A DNA stretch of 64,000 nucleotides from Culex pipiens pallens (GCF_016801865.2 NC_068939.1:88076396-88140395), one strand, 5' to 3'; numbered from the stretch's first letter, positions 32,476 to 43,089 are shown. Notes: generated by a model from the letters alone, not told the origin. Translations and numbers: made by a program.

Positions 32476-34073
32476 GATAGCAAACATTTCAACTAAGAAA
32501 AATTCAAAATTTCAATGCTGTAGGTGCTATAGTTTCCTAGATAAACGTTATCAAAGTCAAAAAAGAGTGTGAATAGTTTAATTTTTTCAGAAAAAAACTG
32601 TAATTTTGAAATGGTCAAATTAAATTGAATTTACTATGGATTCAAAATATTTTTAGAGTTTTGGAAAGGTAATAAGGTGAACTTTCAAAATTGAAATAAA
32701 GTTCACAATTTTCTATATTATTTTTTTAGAGAAAATTACTATTATTTGTCAAAAAATACAGATTTTTAACTTCTTTAATCCAGTACTTAAAAGTCCCGCA
32801 CTGTCCTGCACTTTCAATTAATTTGTTACAAAAGTTGCGCAAAGCTGTGAAAACGGATTTTACAGTAAGTTTAAGATAGAAGAATCATCTACATCATGTA
32901 TTTCAAATAACAAAGGTGTCATGTACCTGGTACATGGTACACGGGATGTGCGACAAAAGGTCGAAAGACATAAGGTCGAATGGATAAAAGGTCGAATGCC
33001 AAAAGGTCGAAATACATTAGGTCGAACTGCAACCATGTTACCTATATTTTTTAATGAGATTTATTGTATACCAAAAATGTACGTGTTTACCTATTTGGAG
33101 TATTTTCTTATTTTTTGAATGGTTGTAAGGAAGACAAAATATAAATCTAAACCTGTATTGATATTCAAACCTATATCAAGAAAAAAAACTCTTATAACCA
33201 TACAAAATATGTATGGGTAGGGGAGCAATAGAGCGGAGGCTAAAACATCTGGAACAAAAAACAACTGCTCCTGATCCATCTACGTGTTGAAAATTATGCA
33301 CTTATCACTAAAAATAACGATTTATATTTTTGTATGGAAACCGTCAATAGTACGGTTGTGGCTGTCAAAATGGCCATTTTCACTAGCAGTATCAAAAACC
33401 AAGAAGTTTGATACCCAATATAACTCGTATGGTCAGGTAAATGTCCCCCCGAAACATGTTGGGTGCATACCACTTCCCAAACCTTGGATCCTTGCATGTT
33501 TTCCTCGGATCCTTGTAGACTTTTGGCTTGCTAGGTTTCGGCCTTGGTTCCGAGAACGTTGCGATCCTGTATAGGGTGAACTGCCCCGAGTATACTGACT
33601 GCTCGCTGGTTCGATTCTGCTGTATTTCAATATATTAGCCAGCAGTAGAGACAACCCCTTTTTTATCAGTTAAGTTTCTCAAGACCTTGTACCTCATTTT
33701 TCAGGGTGCATCAATGAAACTATCCTGAAGCTGACAATCGTTCAAAGTTTGAATTATTTTGAAAACGAATTCGAAGTCGGTAACACCGAACCCAGAATCG
33801 ACCGGTTTTGGGCTTTGGTCATGCTTTCGGAAGGGGGGTTTTGTCTTGATCTCGGTGAGGGCTTTAGTCTTGCACTTGAATTGGAGTTTTGCATTTGAAA
33901 GTGTCAGTACAATCAGTTGCTGGATATTTTTTATATGAAAAATGTAATTTAAGATGAGATTCCAAAAAAAAAAGCGTCCACGTGGTTTATGGATAGTCCC
34001 ATACAGTTTTTTTCAAACAAAAAGGGCAACCTTGAATATTATCAGGATATCGTCGCCGTCGTGCTAACTAGCC
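32476..34073. other. gene-free tract with phrase repeats
   Basis: At 32955-33026 the word AGGTCGAA occurs five times at 14-16-bp spacing with variable linkers. The rest (33030-34070) shows fragments of the 125-bp repeat and a degenerate tRNA-like GGTTCGATTCTG near 33610. No gene is supported. Confidence 0.5.
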
Positions 34074-34721
34074 GCACGTGAATTTTGGGTCAAATTGAGT
34101 TAAAAGAACGCCATTTTGTGCAGCTAACAATGCCTCACCTTTTGATCTTTACAGATCCCCAAAATCCGATTTAAATCCTGAGGTATTCAATAAAAACCAA
34201 AAAAAAAAAAACTCCGTGCATTGTTGTCGCTCTGCATATGAAAGAAGTTTCAATCTTGTCAAGCTATCTTGACACAGCCTAATAAGGGTTCGTTCAAAAA
34301 TTACGTCCATGAATAGGGGGAGGGGGGGTCTGGGGTTTGTGACAGCCCATGTTAAAGGTATAGGAAAAGTGCGTGACAGGGGGAGGGGGGGGGGGGTTTC
34401 TGAAATCCCGAAAATCTCTGGACGTAATATTTGAACAAACCCTAATTGATGTAAGTGCGACAACTGGACAAAGGGATTTCAGGTCAGAACGCGTTTGACG
34501 CACGTACAAGTTAGAATACCGTAAACATTTGTAATTATAACTAGGGACTCCATCAACCAACTTCAACCAAACTTCGGGACAATGCATAGAATGGTCAGCG
34601 ACACAAAAACTGTTTGTTATTGTTTACATTGCGTGGTCTAGTTTTTGTTTATTCAAGGTCAAACATTAAAACGCATTTTTCTCGGAACGTCGAAATGACG
34701 GGTGCGACAAGATAGCACGAC
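34074..34721. repeat. dispersed repeat, interrupted copy
   Basis: This copy of 8762-9209 is interrupted at 34286-34442 by a MITE; otherwise it is co-linear through TCCGTGCATTG, CAAAGGGATTTCAGGT and AAGATAGCACGAC. Confidence 0.85.
34286..34442. mobile_element. G-rich MITE (AGGGTTCGTTCAAAAATTACG)
   Basis: The ends AGGGTTCGTTCAAAAATTACG and the inverse CGTAATATTTGAACAAACCCT lie around two G-runs. The empty site is at about 8953 in the sister repeat. A diverged relative lies at 60726-60851. Confidence 0.85.
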
Positions 34722-36180
34722 AGCGTCGATATGCAAAAAACAGTACCAGTACGAGCTGTTTTTAGACAGTTTATGGGTATGACACTTATGGCTGTGGCTG
34801 TGCGAGCCCAAACCCACTTATCGCTAGTTTGATAAGGATAAACAATTTTGACAATTTTTTTAACTTTTAACTCTTCTTGTTGGATTGTTGTACTAATACA
34901 CAGGATCCCAATTTTGAAGCCATTTTTTTTTCTTTGCATTACAACTTTTAAGCCTTCCATCTTCTGTCTTGACATTGTTGATCTGTTGATAGATATTAGG
35001 TCCAAATTTGTGGAGGTCGAGTCCAAAAGTGTATTCAATTTACCTTCCTCTAAAACCTCTACATAGTCTGTTTGCCGCAAAAGCGATAGCAACATACATT
35101 GTAATAATAAATTTTCAACAGTTTGTTTCTCAGTCATTGAAGTAGGTTAGAAATTTGGAGTTGAAAAAATGACGATTGGAGTTGAAAGAAAAAATAACTT
35201 GTACAATCGATTGAAAATTGCTCAAAGTTTTATTTCCAACGCTGATTTCTCCAACAGGGAAATTCGAAAAATGTCAAACTAAATGTTTTCCCATGTTTCC
35301 TTGTTTCCCGCTCAATCTGCATCTGCCTCTCAAGCAGTGTTGCAAATGAGTGATAAAAGGAGCTATCTTTTGATGATACCTTCTTCACTTTTTAGCTCTC
35401 TCGATATAAAATAGATAATTTTCATTTCATTGATACTCTTCCTTTCATTCACGGCCTGCAAAACGACTTCACGATCGACGGCGGTTGACAAACTGGTTCA
35501 GCGAAAAATTAGTTTTCAATATCCCATTTAAGGGCACACGAGCGATGATAAGACGTGAGTTCACTTCCCTCATTTTCCCAAGGCGGTTCGTTCTGCCGTG
35601 AATGGGCCCCACCGAGAGTTTGAATAGAAAGCAAAAGTCAGCCGCCCCACTAAAAGTGAACTTTGTTCCAAGAATTTCTAATGCGCGGAGGGTGGTGAAA
35701 CCCCAAAATGTCGCGTCACGTTATGTGTGATCTCCCAAGAAGCGTCGCGACCTGCATTTTCCTCGGCCCGGGCTCCGTAGTCGCGGAATCGCTTATGATC
35801 CATCTTGCATCCATAAAATAATAAAATGTAAGTCACTACCGTTGGAAAACGGCGACGCTAGGACGCTGGTGGTGGGATGTGACCCGGGAGTCAGCCGCAG
35901 ATCGCTGTGCGGCAGTCGCCGATGGCACAGTTGCACCGAAGAGACCCGTGACTTGGAGTACGGCGCTCTCTGTGTGCGAGGCGAGTATATTGTTTTGTGA
36001 TTTTTATCATGAATATTGAACATTTATCAAACTAGGTGGCTGCGGTAGGCGAGTGTCGTGATTGCTTTTACTTTCCTGCTGGGATGTTTGGCCGAGATGG
36101 TTTATGCATGGGAAGTTTTCCCAGCCTATTTATAATGATAACTGGAGGAAATTATTGGCAATCGTTTTAAGCTTTTAGAT
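34722..36180. other. gene-free tract including a GC-richer unique block
   Basis: 35440-36050 is less AT-rich and repeat-free, with short open frames but no recognisable domain or consistent splice structure. It may be single-copy regulatory or non-coding transcribed sequence. Confidence 0.45.
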
Positions 36181-36218
36181 GTTTTTATTCATCAATTTTA
36201 TCATAGTGATTTACAAGA

Positions 36219-36752
36219 TTACTGAACTCTTTCACATACAAACGCACGTTGGTTATCACAGCTAACATCATTCCACAAAGTGTTGTCAAAGTGTCCAACC
36301 TCGATGCAGTTCTCATTTCCTCCTTCATTGTTTGGCTCAGTGGTCTGCCAGTTGACGTATCCCGATCCATAGCCAACCTCCCGGTTTGTGGTCAACCACA
36401 CGAAGCTTCCCTCCTTGCCCAGATCCGTTCCGGCGATGAACCATGGTCCCTTGTGGTGAGTTCCTGCGTCACGAAGGGCCACCAGAAGAGCCGCATCGTC
36501 CTGGGCACTGTTGACCGTGGCCAGCCGAAGTCCCAAGGCCATACAGGCGCGACATGCCTCGAAGAATGTCGATCGTTTGTTGTTGAAGACCACGTAACGT
36601 TGCTGGTTTGCAAAGGCCGCTCGTTCTAGGTCCTGACCGTTGACTTCCGCGCCGTAAGTGATGCTGTCCTCACTTTGTGGAGTTGGGTTGCAGAACACCA
36701 ACGCCACGGAGAAGGTTGCAACCAGAACCAGGCAAGTTACCTTGGAGAACAT
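36219..36752 (-). CDS. secreted C-type lectin E (subfamily 2, extra Cys)
   Basis: A 177-residue single-exon protein with a signal peptide of about 21 residues and a lectin domain from about residue 52. C70, C149, C165 and C173 are present. EPN is at 139-141 and WND at 160-162, so calcium and mannose-type binding should be possible. Unusually, residue 67 is Cys where D, F and G have Trp (EACRAC for EAWRAC), giving an odd fifth cysteine three residues before the first fold cysteine. AATAAA on the minus strand at 36189-36184 is 30 bp after the stop. It is divergently paired with F. Confidence 0.93.
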   Translation of the reverse strand: MFSKVTCLVLVATFSVALVFCNPTPQSEDSITYGAEVNGQDLERAAFANQQRYVVFNNKRSTFFEACRACMALGLRLATVNSAQDDAALLVALRDAGTHHKGPWFIAGTDLGKEGSFVWLTTNREVGYGSGYVNWQTTEPNNEGGNENCIEVGHFDNTLWNDVSCDNQRAFVCERVQ

Positions 36753-37121
36753 GGTGATGAAACTGATGATGAGAAATGCTAAACGCTGTACTATTTATAG
36801 TGGGAACTGCTAAGATTGCTAATTCACGTAAATAAAAGCTTAGTTAGTGAAGCTTCCAAGCAAAAATGGGCAAAGAATAAATATTACAAAGAATCTAAAT
36901 TTACTGCATTTGCTACTAATCTTGATACCATCAAAAGTAGGTTGATTACTGTGGAACACCCTTTCATAGTTAGTGTTTTGAAAACAAGTTTTAAACGTGA
37001 AACCAGATTCCATCGTAATCTATTTATGATTAAAAATAACGTAAATAAACGTAACGTAATCTCAGAAGTTTCCTCTATAAATAGTTCGGGCTTCTAGATT
37101 CTCATCATCAGTTTCATCACC
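36753..37121. promoter_or_regulatory. shared divergent promoter region of lectins E and F
   Basis: For E (minus): TATAAATAG starts at 36799 and TCAGTT at 36766 puts +1 at 36764. For F (plus): TATAAATAG is at 37076 and TCAGTT at 37108 puts +1 at 37110. Both leaders are 12 nt. F has the forkhead-like block AATAACGTAAATAAACGTAACG (37035-37056); the equivalent E position lacks it. About 190 bp upstream of F (36913-37121) is repeated upstream of G. Confidence 0.75.
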
Positions 37122-37655
37122 ATGTTCTCCAAAGTAACTTTCCTGGTTCTGGTTGCGACCTTCTCCGTGGCGTTGGTGACCTGCAACCCAACTCCACGAA
37201 ACGACGATGGCATCACTTACGGCGCGGAAGTCAACAGTCAGGACCTAGAACGAGCGGCCTTTGCAAATCAACAACGTTACGTGGTCTTCAACAATAAACG
37301 ATCGACGTTCTTCGAGGCATGGCGTGCCTGTATGTCCTTGGGACTTCGGCTGGCCACGGTCAACAGTTCCGAGGACGATGCGGCTCTTCTGGTGGCCCTT
37401 CGTGATGCCGGAACTCACCACAAGGGACCGTGGTTCATCGCCGGAACGGATCTGGGCAAGGAAGGAAGCTTCGTGTGGTTGACCACAAATCGAGAGGTCG
37501 GCTATGGCACGGGATACGTTAACTGGCAGACTACTGAACCAAACAACGAAGGAGGAAATGAGAACTGCATCGAGGTTGGACACTTTGATAACACACTGTG
37601 GAATGATGTTAGCTGTGATAACCAACGTGCGTTCGTTTGTGAGAGGGATCAGTGA
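37122..37655 (+). CDS. secreted C-type lectin F (subfamily 2)
   Basis: A 177-residue single-exon protein with a signal peptide, a short linker differing from its paralogues (RNDDG for SEDS-like), and a full lectin domain. C70, C149, C165 and C173, EPN (139-141) and WND (160-162) are all present. One sequon is at N81. It is predicted to be a secreted calcium-dependent lectin with mannose-type preference, from family knowledge. The loop around the ligand site (TTEPNNEGGNENC) is identical to E, its divergent neighbour, while the C-terminus matches D. AATAAA is at 37682. Confidence 0.94.
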   Translation: MFSKVTFLVLVATFSVALVTCNPTPRNDDGITYGAEVNSQDLERAAFANQQRYVVFNNKRSTFFEAWRACMSLGLRLATVNSSEDDAALLVALRDAGTHHKGPWFIAGTDLGKEGSFVWLTTNREVGYGTGYVNWQTTEPNNEGGNENCIEVGHFDNTLWNDVSCDNQRAFVCERDQ

Positions 37656-37689
37656 AATGTACTGATTTTTAGACCTGGCTCAATAAAGA

Positions 37690-38700
37690 AATTTCCAAAT
37701 CCTTATTCTAAGATCCTTTCTGCAACAAAGTACTCCAATCATCCAATCCATACCTACTACCAACATCACCCCTCATCAACTAAGTGACCCTCAAGCATCG
37801 GGCACGAACAACCGCGCGCGCACCCTCGGCACATCAATGATCGATCAATTGATCCGCGCCGCAGCATGGAAGTCGTTACGAAACAGCAACTCCCTCACGA
37901 CGATCACCGTACGTCACACGCGTGGCGGGTCTCTATTTGGCACGCGGTTCCCTAAGTTGCCTCTTCCTCTTGCCACACCACGACGCCGAGAGGTCACACA
38001 GGTGATCTCCATTATGCATCCGTTGACTACTTGCAATCTTCCCGATTTAGCCGAGCGAGCTGTCGTCAACTCGATTTCGTGTCATGCGGGTGAAGTGTTT
38101 CCCTCATGGGAGTTTGGAAGTTGCGATTGGACAGACTGCGGTGACTTCCGCTTAAAGACCGACGCGATCTCTAAATGATGGACAATTACGGGTTCATCAA
38201 GATGCTATCAATCCCAAAAGGTCCTCCGCGGACAATATTCGACTTGGGGGACTGTTCCGGGGTCGTGTATGACGCACGATCGCGACGGTGTGAACGTTTC
38301 TTCCGATATGAAGAGATCAACTCCTAGCGGAACGGAGCTCGAACGATAAATCACCAGAACTGGGTTTTCAGGACACCACCTGGTACCTGGGTTGGTGCAG
38401 GGTCCAAAGTGGCAACGATGCGGCGCCCAGTGATAAAAATGTGGGACAAAATATCAATTTTCGCAGCAGCCGTGGAACTGCGATCGCGAAACTATCCCCC
38501 TTTCTGGTCGTGGCCATGTGTCAACCATTAATCCTGGGTGCCTTCTGCCGGGCGGAATTGACTTCCCAGTTCCAATGGTTTACTCTTTTCTTGCACGGTG
38601 GTTTTGTATTAGTTTTTTAATATTTGAATGGTTTTGAATGATTTTTTTTTAGTTTTCAGAGAGTTTCGTATTTTTATAAAATGTTGTGTTTTTAATAAAG
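37690..38700. other. gene-free, GC-richer unique tract
   Basis: 37800-38530 is repeat-free and GC-richer, with one 113-codon ORF (37837-38178) lacking any recognisable domain or signal. I treat it as non-coding. Confidence 0.45.
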
Positions 38701-38704
38701 TATT

Positions 38705-40030
38705 TGATCAATTCTCTACAAAATCGGTATTTTTTTTTAATTTTAATTTTTGCATTTTTTAATCCGACTGAAACTTTTTTGGTGCCTTCGGTATGCCCAA
38801 AGAGGCCATTTAGCATCATTAGTTTGTCCATATAATTTTCCATACAAATTTGGCAGCTGTCCATACAAAAACGATGTATGAACATTCAAAAATCTGTATC
38901 TTTTTAAGGAATTCTTTGATCTATTTGGTGTTTTCGGCAAATTTATAGGTATGAATACGGACTACACTGAAAAAAATTATGCACGGTAAAAAAAATGTGG
39001 TGATTTTTTATTTACCTTTTTGTCACTAAAACTTGATTTCCAAAAAAGCACTATTTTTATTTTTTTTATTTTTTATACATTTTAGAGGTCATTAAATGCC
39101 AACTTTTCAGAAATTTCCAGGTTGTGCAAAAAATCTTTGAACGAGTTATGAATTTTTTAATCGATGCTGATTTAAAAAAAAAATGAAATTTTTCAACTTC
39201 ATTTTTCGATGTAAAATCAAATTTGCAATCAAAAAGAACTTTGGTGAAATTTTGATAAAGTGCACCGTTTTCAAATTTAGACCATTTTTGGGTAACTTTT
39301 TTGAAAACAGTCGCAGTTTTTCATTTTAAAAAAATAGTGTACTTGTTTGCCCACTTTTGAAAAAAAAATATTTTTGAAAAGCTGAGATTCTCTATATTTT
39401 GCTTTTTTGAACTTTGTTGATACAACCCTTAGTTGCTGAGATATTGCCGTGCAAAGGTTTGAAAACAAGAAAATTGATGTTTTTAAAGTCTCACCCAAAC
39501 AACCCACCAATTTCTAACATCGATATCTCAGCATCTAATGGTCTGTCTAACAGCATCTAATGGTCTGATTTACAATGTTAAAATATGAAACATTCGTGAA
39601 ATTTTCCGATCTTTCCGAAAACAATATTTTATTTTTTTAAATCAAGACTAACATTTCAATCAAGTACTTTTTAATTGCATAAAAAATTTAATATAAAAAA
39701 ATAAAAAAAAAATAATAAAAATAGTCTTTTTTTTGCAAATCAAGTTTTAGTGACAAAAAGTTAAATAAAAAATCACCAAATTTGTATTACCGTGTATCAT
39801 TTTTTTTCAGTGTAGTTCATATCCATACCTACAACTTTGTCGAAGACACCAAATCGATAAAAAAATTCCTTCAGATTTTTGAATTTTCATACATAATTTT
39901 TGTATAGACAGCTGCCAAATTTGTATGGAAAATTATATGGAAAAACTAATGATGCAAAATGGCTTCTTTGGGCATACGAAGGCACCAAAATAGTTTCAGT
40001 CGGTTCAGTCGGTCGGTGTAAATCGAAGAA
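38705..40030. mobile_element. foldback family R, copy 4
   Basis: Left CAATTCTCTACAAAATCGG, mirror arms with TTTTTTGGTGCCTTCGGTATG and CAAATTTGGCAGCTGTCC; the right arm ends within CAGTCGGTCGG. It is decayed and non-coding. Confidence 0.8.
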
Positions 40031-40849
40031 ATAATATTGTTTTTTTCTTATCATTTCAGGTAAGAGATCATGCGGTGAAGTTTTTACAACAGGCTGCAGA
40101 CACTTAAAGAATGACAAAACGAATAAATCATCATAAAGTATAAAGATAATATGTTAAAACTATAAAGTAAATGAAAATTAAAATGACTTTGAATTTTGAA
40201 TGTTCATTTACTTTTAGTATAGGCATGGGACACAATAAATTAACTAGGCATACAGGTATTCAATTTATAAATAACAAATAAATTAAATACTTGAATTTAC
40301 AAAAAAAAACGATTTTTCGTTCATTAAATGTATACAATGTCAATGATAAAGATATAAATAAATTTTAAATAACGTTCATCTTTTCAAACATTTCTGGAGC
40401 AACACAAGAAAAGGGCGGATAATCATTTTGACAGTTTGTACTGCTTTGGTAATTCTCCTGCTTCAGGAAACTCTTAGCACTAAAGGATTTTTAAATAGTT
40501 ACTTGTTGACTTAGAATTTGCAAAATAGTTGCAGCTGTCAAAATGCTTTCAAATGTTGCTCGATAAATTTAATTTTTCGTTTAATTCTTTTAAGGCCATT
40601 CTAGATATTATGTGAAATTTTCATTGAATTTTTTGAAATTTTTTGATAGAAGCATATCTGGGATACAGTCAACACAGTCGAGAACAGAACACTGATGAAG
40701 TCTGCAAGTAGTAGACGAAATACGTATCTGTCAAGATATTAAAAATATATAGCGGAATTAAAAGGAACAACTCGTCTCTTTGTATTCATAGTAATGCAGT
40801 CTGCTAAAACGCTCAACCAAACCACAGTCAAACATTTTTTTACGCGAAT
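40031..40849. other. gene-free AT-rich tract
   Basis: No supported feature; AT-rich with scattered poly(A/T). Confidence 0.45.
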
Positions 40850-41790
40850 TTTGGTTTTCGCTAGACCCCCGTTTATCAGTCAGATATTCAGACCATTAAA
40901 TCATGACTTCCGCGGGTTCCTGGATGACTCAAAACAATCCAACATTCAGCAGAGTGTCCATCGTGGTTCACTTGAGCTACATCCGAAGGAAATATATAGC
41001 TCAAAATCTGCAACAGTGGATTTGCTACAGAAAATGTTACATTTTATAACAGTTTTTGCAGCAAGCTCATAGCTCAATTTTGCCCGCGTGTAAACATGTC
41101 AGCGATCTGCAGTTCTCACCAACACATATAATGCTGACGCGTCCCCGAGCAACACTCCAGAGAGAACGATATGTTCACGCTCTGTCCATCACAATTCATC
41201 AAGCGTCCATGGCGCGGTGGTAGCGTGTCGGATCAGCAACCTAGAAGTTGATGGTTCAATCCTCGTTCTGATAAGATTTTTTTTCTGCAATACAATCAAT
41301 CAGCCGTCGCTAATGTCGATAATTGTCGGTAACGGGCAAAAATGTCATACCCTTATATCGCAAAAAATGCATGAGGATAGATTTCATGCAGATTCTGAAA
41401 TACTTTCATGACACCATGTATCAAAATCATGCGACCGCCGGTTGGGTGTACCTGAAGTTATACCAATGGATACCATACCCATATAAACCCCCTTTGATAG
41501 GGTAGATATCTAGAACATAACTTCCGGGATTTCTTGGAAGACATACTAGAATCCAACAGATTACAGAGTAACCATCGTGGCTCACTAAAGCTACCTGAAG
41601 CTATTCCGATGGTGAATACACCGGTACAGACCCTTGCTGAAAAGCGTAACCAGCGAAGGTCGCCGAAGCTACCGATGCTGAAAACACTGATTTTGGCCCC
41701 CGTTGAACAGGTAGATATCCTAGCCATAACGTTAAAGATCTCCGACTGCGTAAATTCGCGTAAATTGAGTTCAGAATCCTTACTATCAAA
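40850..41790. repeat. degenerate tandem repeat, first unit split by an insertion
   Basis: The phrase CATCGTGG(T/C)TCACT(T/A)(G/A)AGCTAC is followed by CTGAAG at 41573-41603. In the first unit (40960) the same phrase is separated from CTGAAG by a 469-bp element. Joining the flanks restores the unit, which is direct insertion evidence. Confidence 0.75.
40980..41448. mobile_element. 469-bp TA element, copy 1
   Basis: It is flanked by TA (40978-40979, 41449-41450). Ends are CATCCGAAGG (decayed CACCCAAACG) and CGGTTGGGTG. It holds a tRNA-like segment with A-box-like GGCGCGGTGGTAGCGTG and B box GGTTCAATCC at about 41211-41262, plus strand. It is the same length as copies 2 and 3. Confidence 0.88.
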
Positions 41791-41811
41791 TTAGTTTTAC
41801 TCCATTTGCTA

Positions 41812-42280
41812 CACCCAACCGGCGGTCGCATGATTGTGATACATGGCGGCATGAAAGTATATCAGAATCTGCATGAAATCTGTCCTCATGCATTTTTTGC
41901 GATATAGGGGTATGACATTTTTGCCCGTTACCGACAATTATCGACATTACCGACGGCAGATTGTTTGTATTGCAGAAAAAAAATCTTAACAGAACGAGGA
42001 TTGAACCATCAACTTCTGGGTTGCTGATCCGACACGCTACCACCGCGCCATGAACGCTTGATGAATGGTGAGGGACAGAGCGCGAACATAATGTTCTCTC
42101 TAGAGTGTTGCTCGGGGACGCGCCAGCATTCTATGTGTTGGTGAGAACTGCAGATCGCTGACGTGTTTACACGCGGGCAAAAATGATTCATGGGCTTGCT
42201 GCAAAAAATGTAATAAAATATAACATTTTCTGCAGCAAATCCACTGTTGCAGATTTTGAGATATATTTTTCGTTTGGGTG
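41812..42280. mobile_element. 469-bp TA element, copy 2, in the lectin G upstream region
   Basis: TA at 41810-41811 and 42281-42282. Ends are CACCCAACCG and CGTTTGGGTG. The tRNA-like segment is on the minus strand (about 42051-42000). It sits about 207 bp upstream of lectin G. The homologous upstream region of lectin F reads through with TTTGCTACTAATCTTGAT, the empty site. Confidence 0.9.
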
Positions 42281-42282
42281 TA

Positions 42283-42487
42283 GTAATCTTGATACGATTA
42301 AAAGTAGGTTGATTACTTTGGAACACCCTTTCATAGTTAGTGTTTTGAAAACAAGTTTTAAACGTGAAACAAGATTCATCGTAATCTATTTAAGATTAGA
42401 AATAACGTAAACAAACGTAACGCATTCATAGAGGTTTCCACTATAAATAGTTCGGGCTTCTAGATTCTCATCATTAGTTTCATCACC
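42283..42487 (+). promoter_or_regulatory. promoter of lectin G
   Basis: TATAAATAG is at 42442. The initiator position reads TTAGTT rather than TCAGTT (+1 at 42476, 12-nt leader), the only one of seven with a changed C. The forkhead-like block AATAACGTAAACAAACGTAACG is at 42401-42422. Sequence from 42283 to the ATG aligns with 36913-37121 of F. Confidence 0.75.
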
Positions 42488-43021
42488 ATGTTCTCCAAAG
42501 TAACTTCCCTGGTTCTGGTTGCGACCTTCTCCGTGGCGTTGGTGTCCTGCAACCCAACTCCACAAAGCGAAGACAGCATCACTTACGGAGCGGAAGTCAA
42601 CGGTCAGGACGTTCAGCGAGCGGCCTTTGCAAACCAACAACGTTACGTGGTCTTCAACAACAAACGATCGACGTTCTTCGAGGCATGGCGCGCCTGTATG
42701 TCCTTGGGACTTCGGCTGGCCACGGTCAACAGTGCCCAGGACGATGCGGCTCTTCTGGTGGCCCTTCGTGACGCAGGAACTCACCACAAGGGGCCGTGGT
42801 TCATCGCTGGAACGGATTTGGGCAAGGAGGGAAGCTTCGTTTGGTTGACCACAAACCGGGAGGTCGGCTATGGATCGGGATACGTCAACTGGCAGACCGG
42901 GGAACCGAATAACGCTGGTGGAAATGAGCACTGCATCGAAGTTGGACACTTTGATAATACTCTGTGGAATGACAAGAACTGTAACGAGCAGCGTGCGTTC
43001 GTTTGTGAAAGAGTTCAATAA
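42488..43021 (+). CDS. secreted C-type lectin G (subfamily 2)
   Basis: A 177-residue single-exon protein: signal peptide (about 1-21), lectin domain from about residue 52, C70, C149, C165 and C173. EPN is at 139-141 and WND at 160-162. The last disulphide loop differs from its paralogues (WNDKNCNEQ for WNDVSCDNQ), changing charge beside the calcium site. Residues S82-A83-Q84 and the end ERVQ match E. AATAAA is at 43049, close after the TAA. It is predicted to be a secreted calcium-dependent lectin; its ligand is unknown. Confidence 0.94.
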   Translation: MFSKVTSLVLVATFSVALVSCNPTPQSEDSITYGAEVNGQDVQRAAFANQQRYVVFNNKRSTFFEAWRACMSLGLRLATVNSAQDDAALLVALRDAGTHHKGPWFIAGTDLGKEGSFVWLTTNREVGYGSGYVNWQTGEPNNAGGNEHCIEVGHFDNTLWNDKNCNEQRAFVCERVQ

Positions 43022-43089
43022 GTTTCATTTATTTTTCTAGATGCGATCAATAAAAAATACTTCGACAATTTGAAAAAGGGTTTTGATGA

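Noticed and set aside
41786..42043. 85-codon ORF conserved in three 469-bp elements
   Set aside because: Sequence identity of recent copies explains the conservation; there is no signal for protein-level selection. It is kept only as part of the element finding.
42386..43018. 210-codon antisense ORF over lectin G (and 126-177-codon ORFs opposite D, E and F)
   Set aside because: They mirror the lectin codons, have no signal or domain, and their conservation follows from the sense strand.
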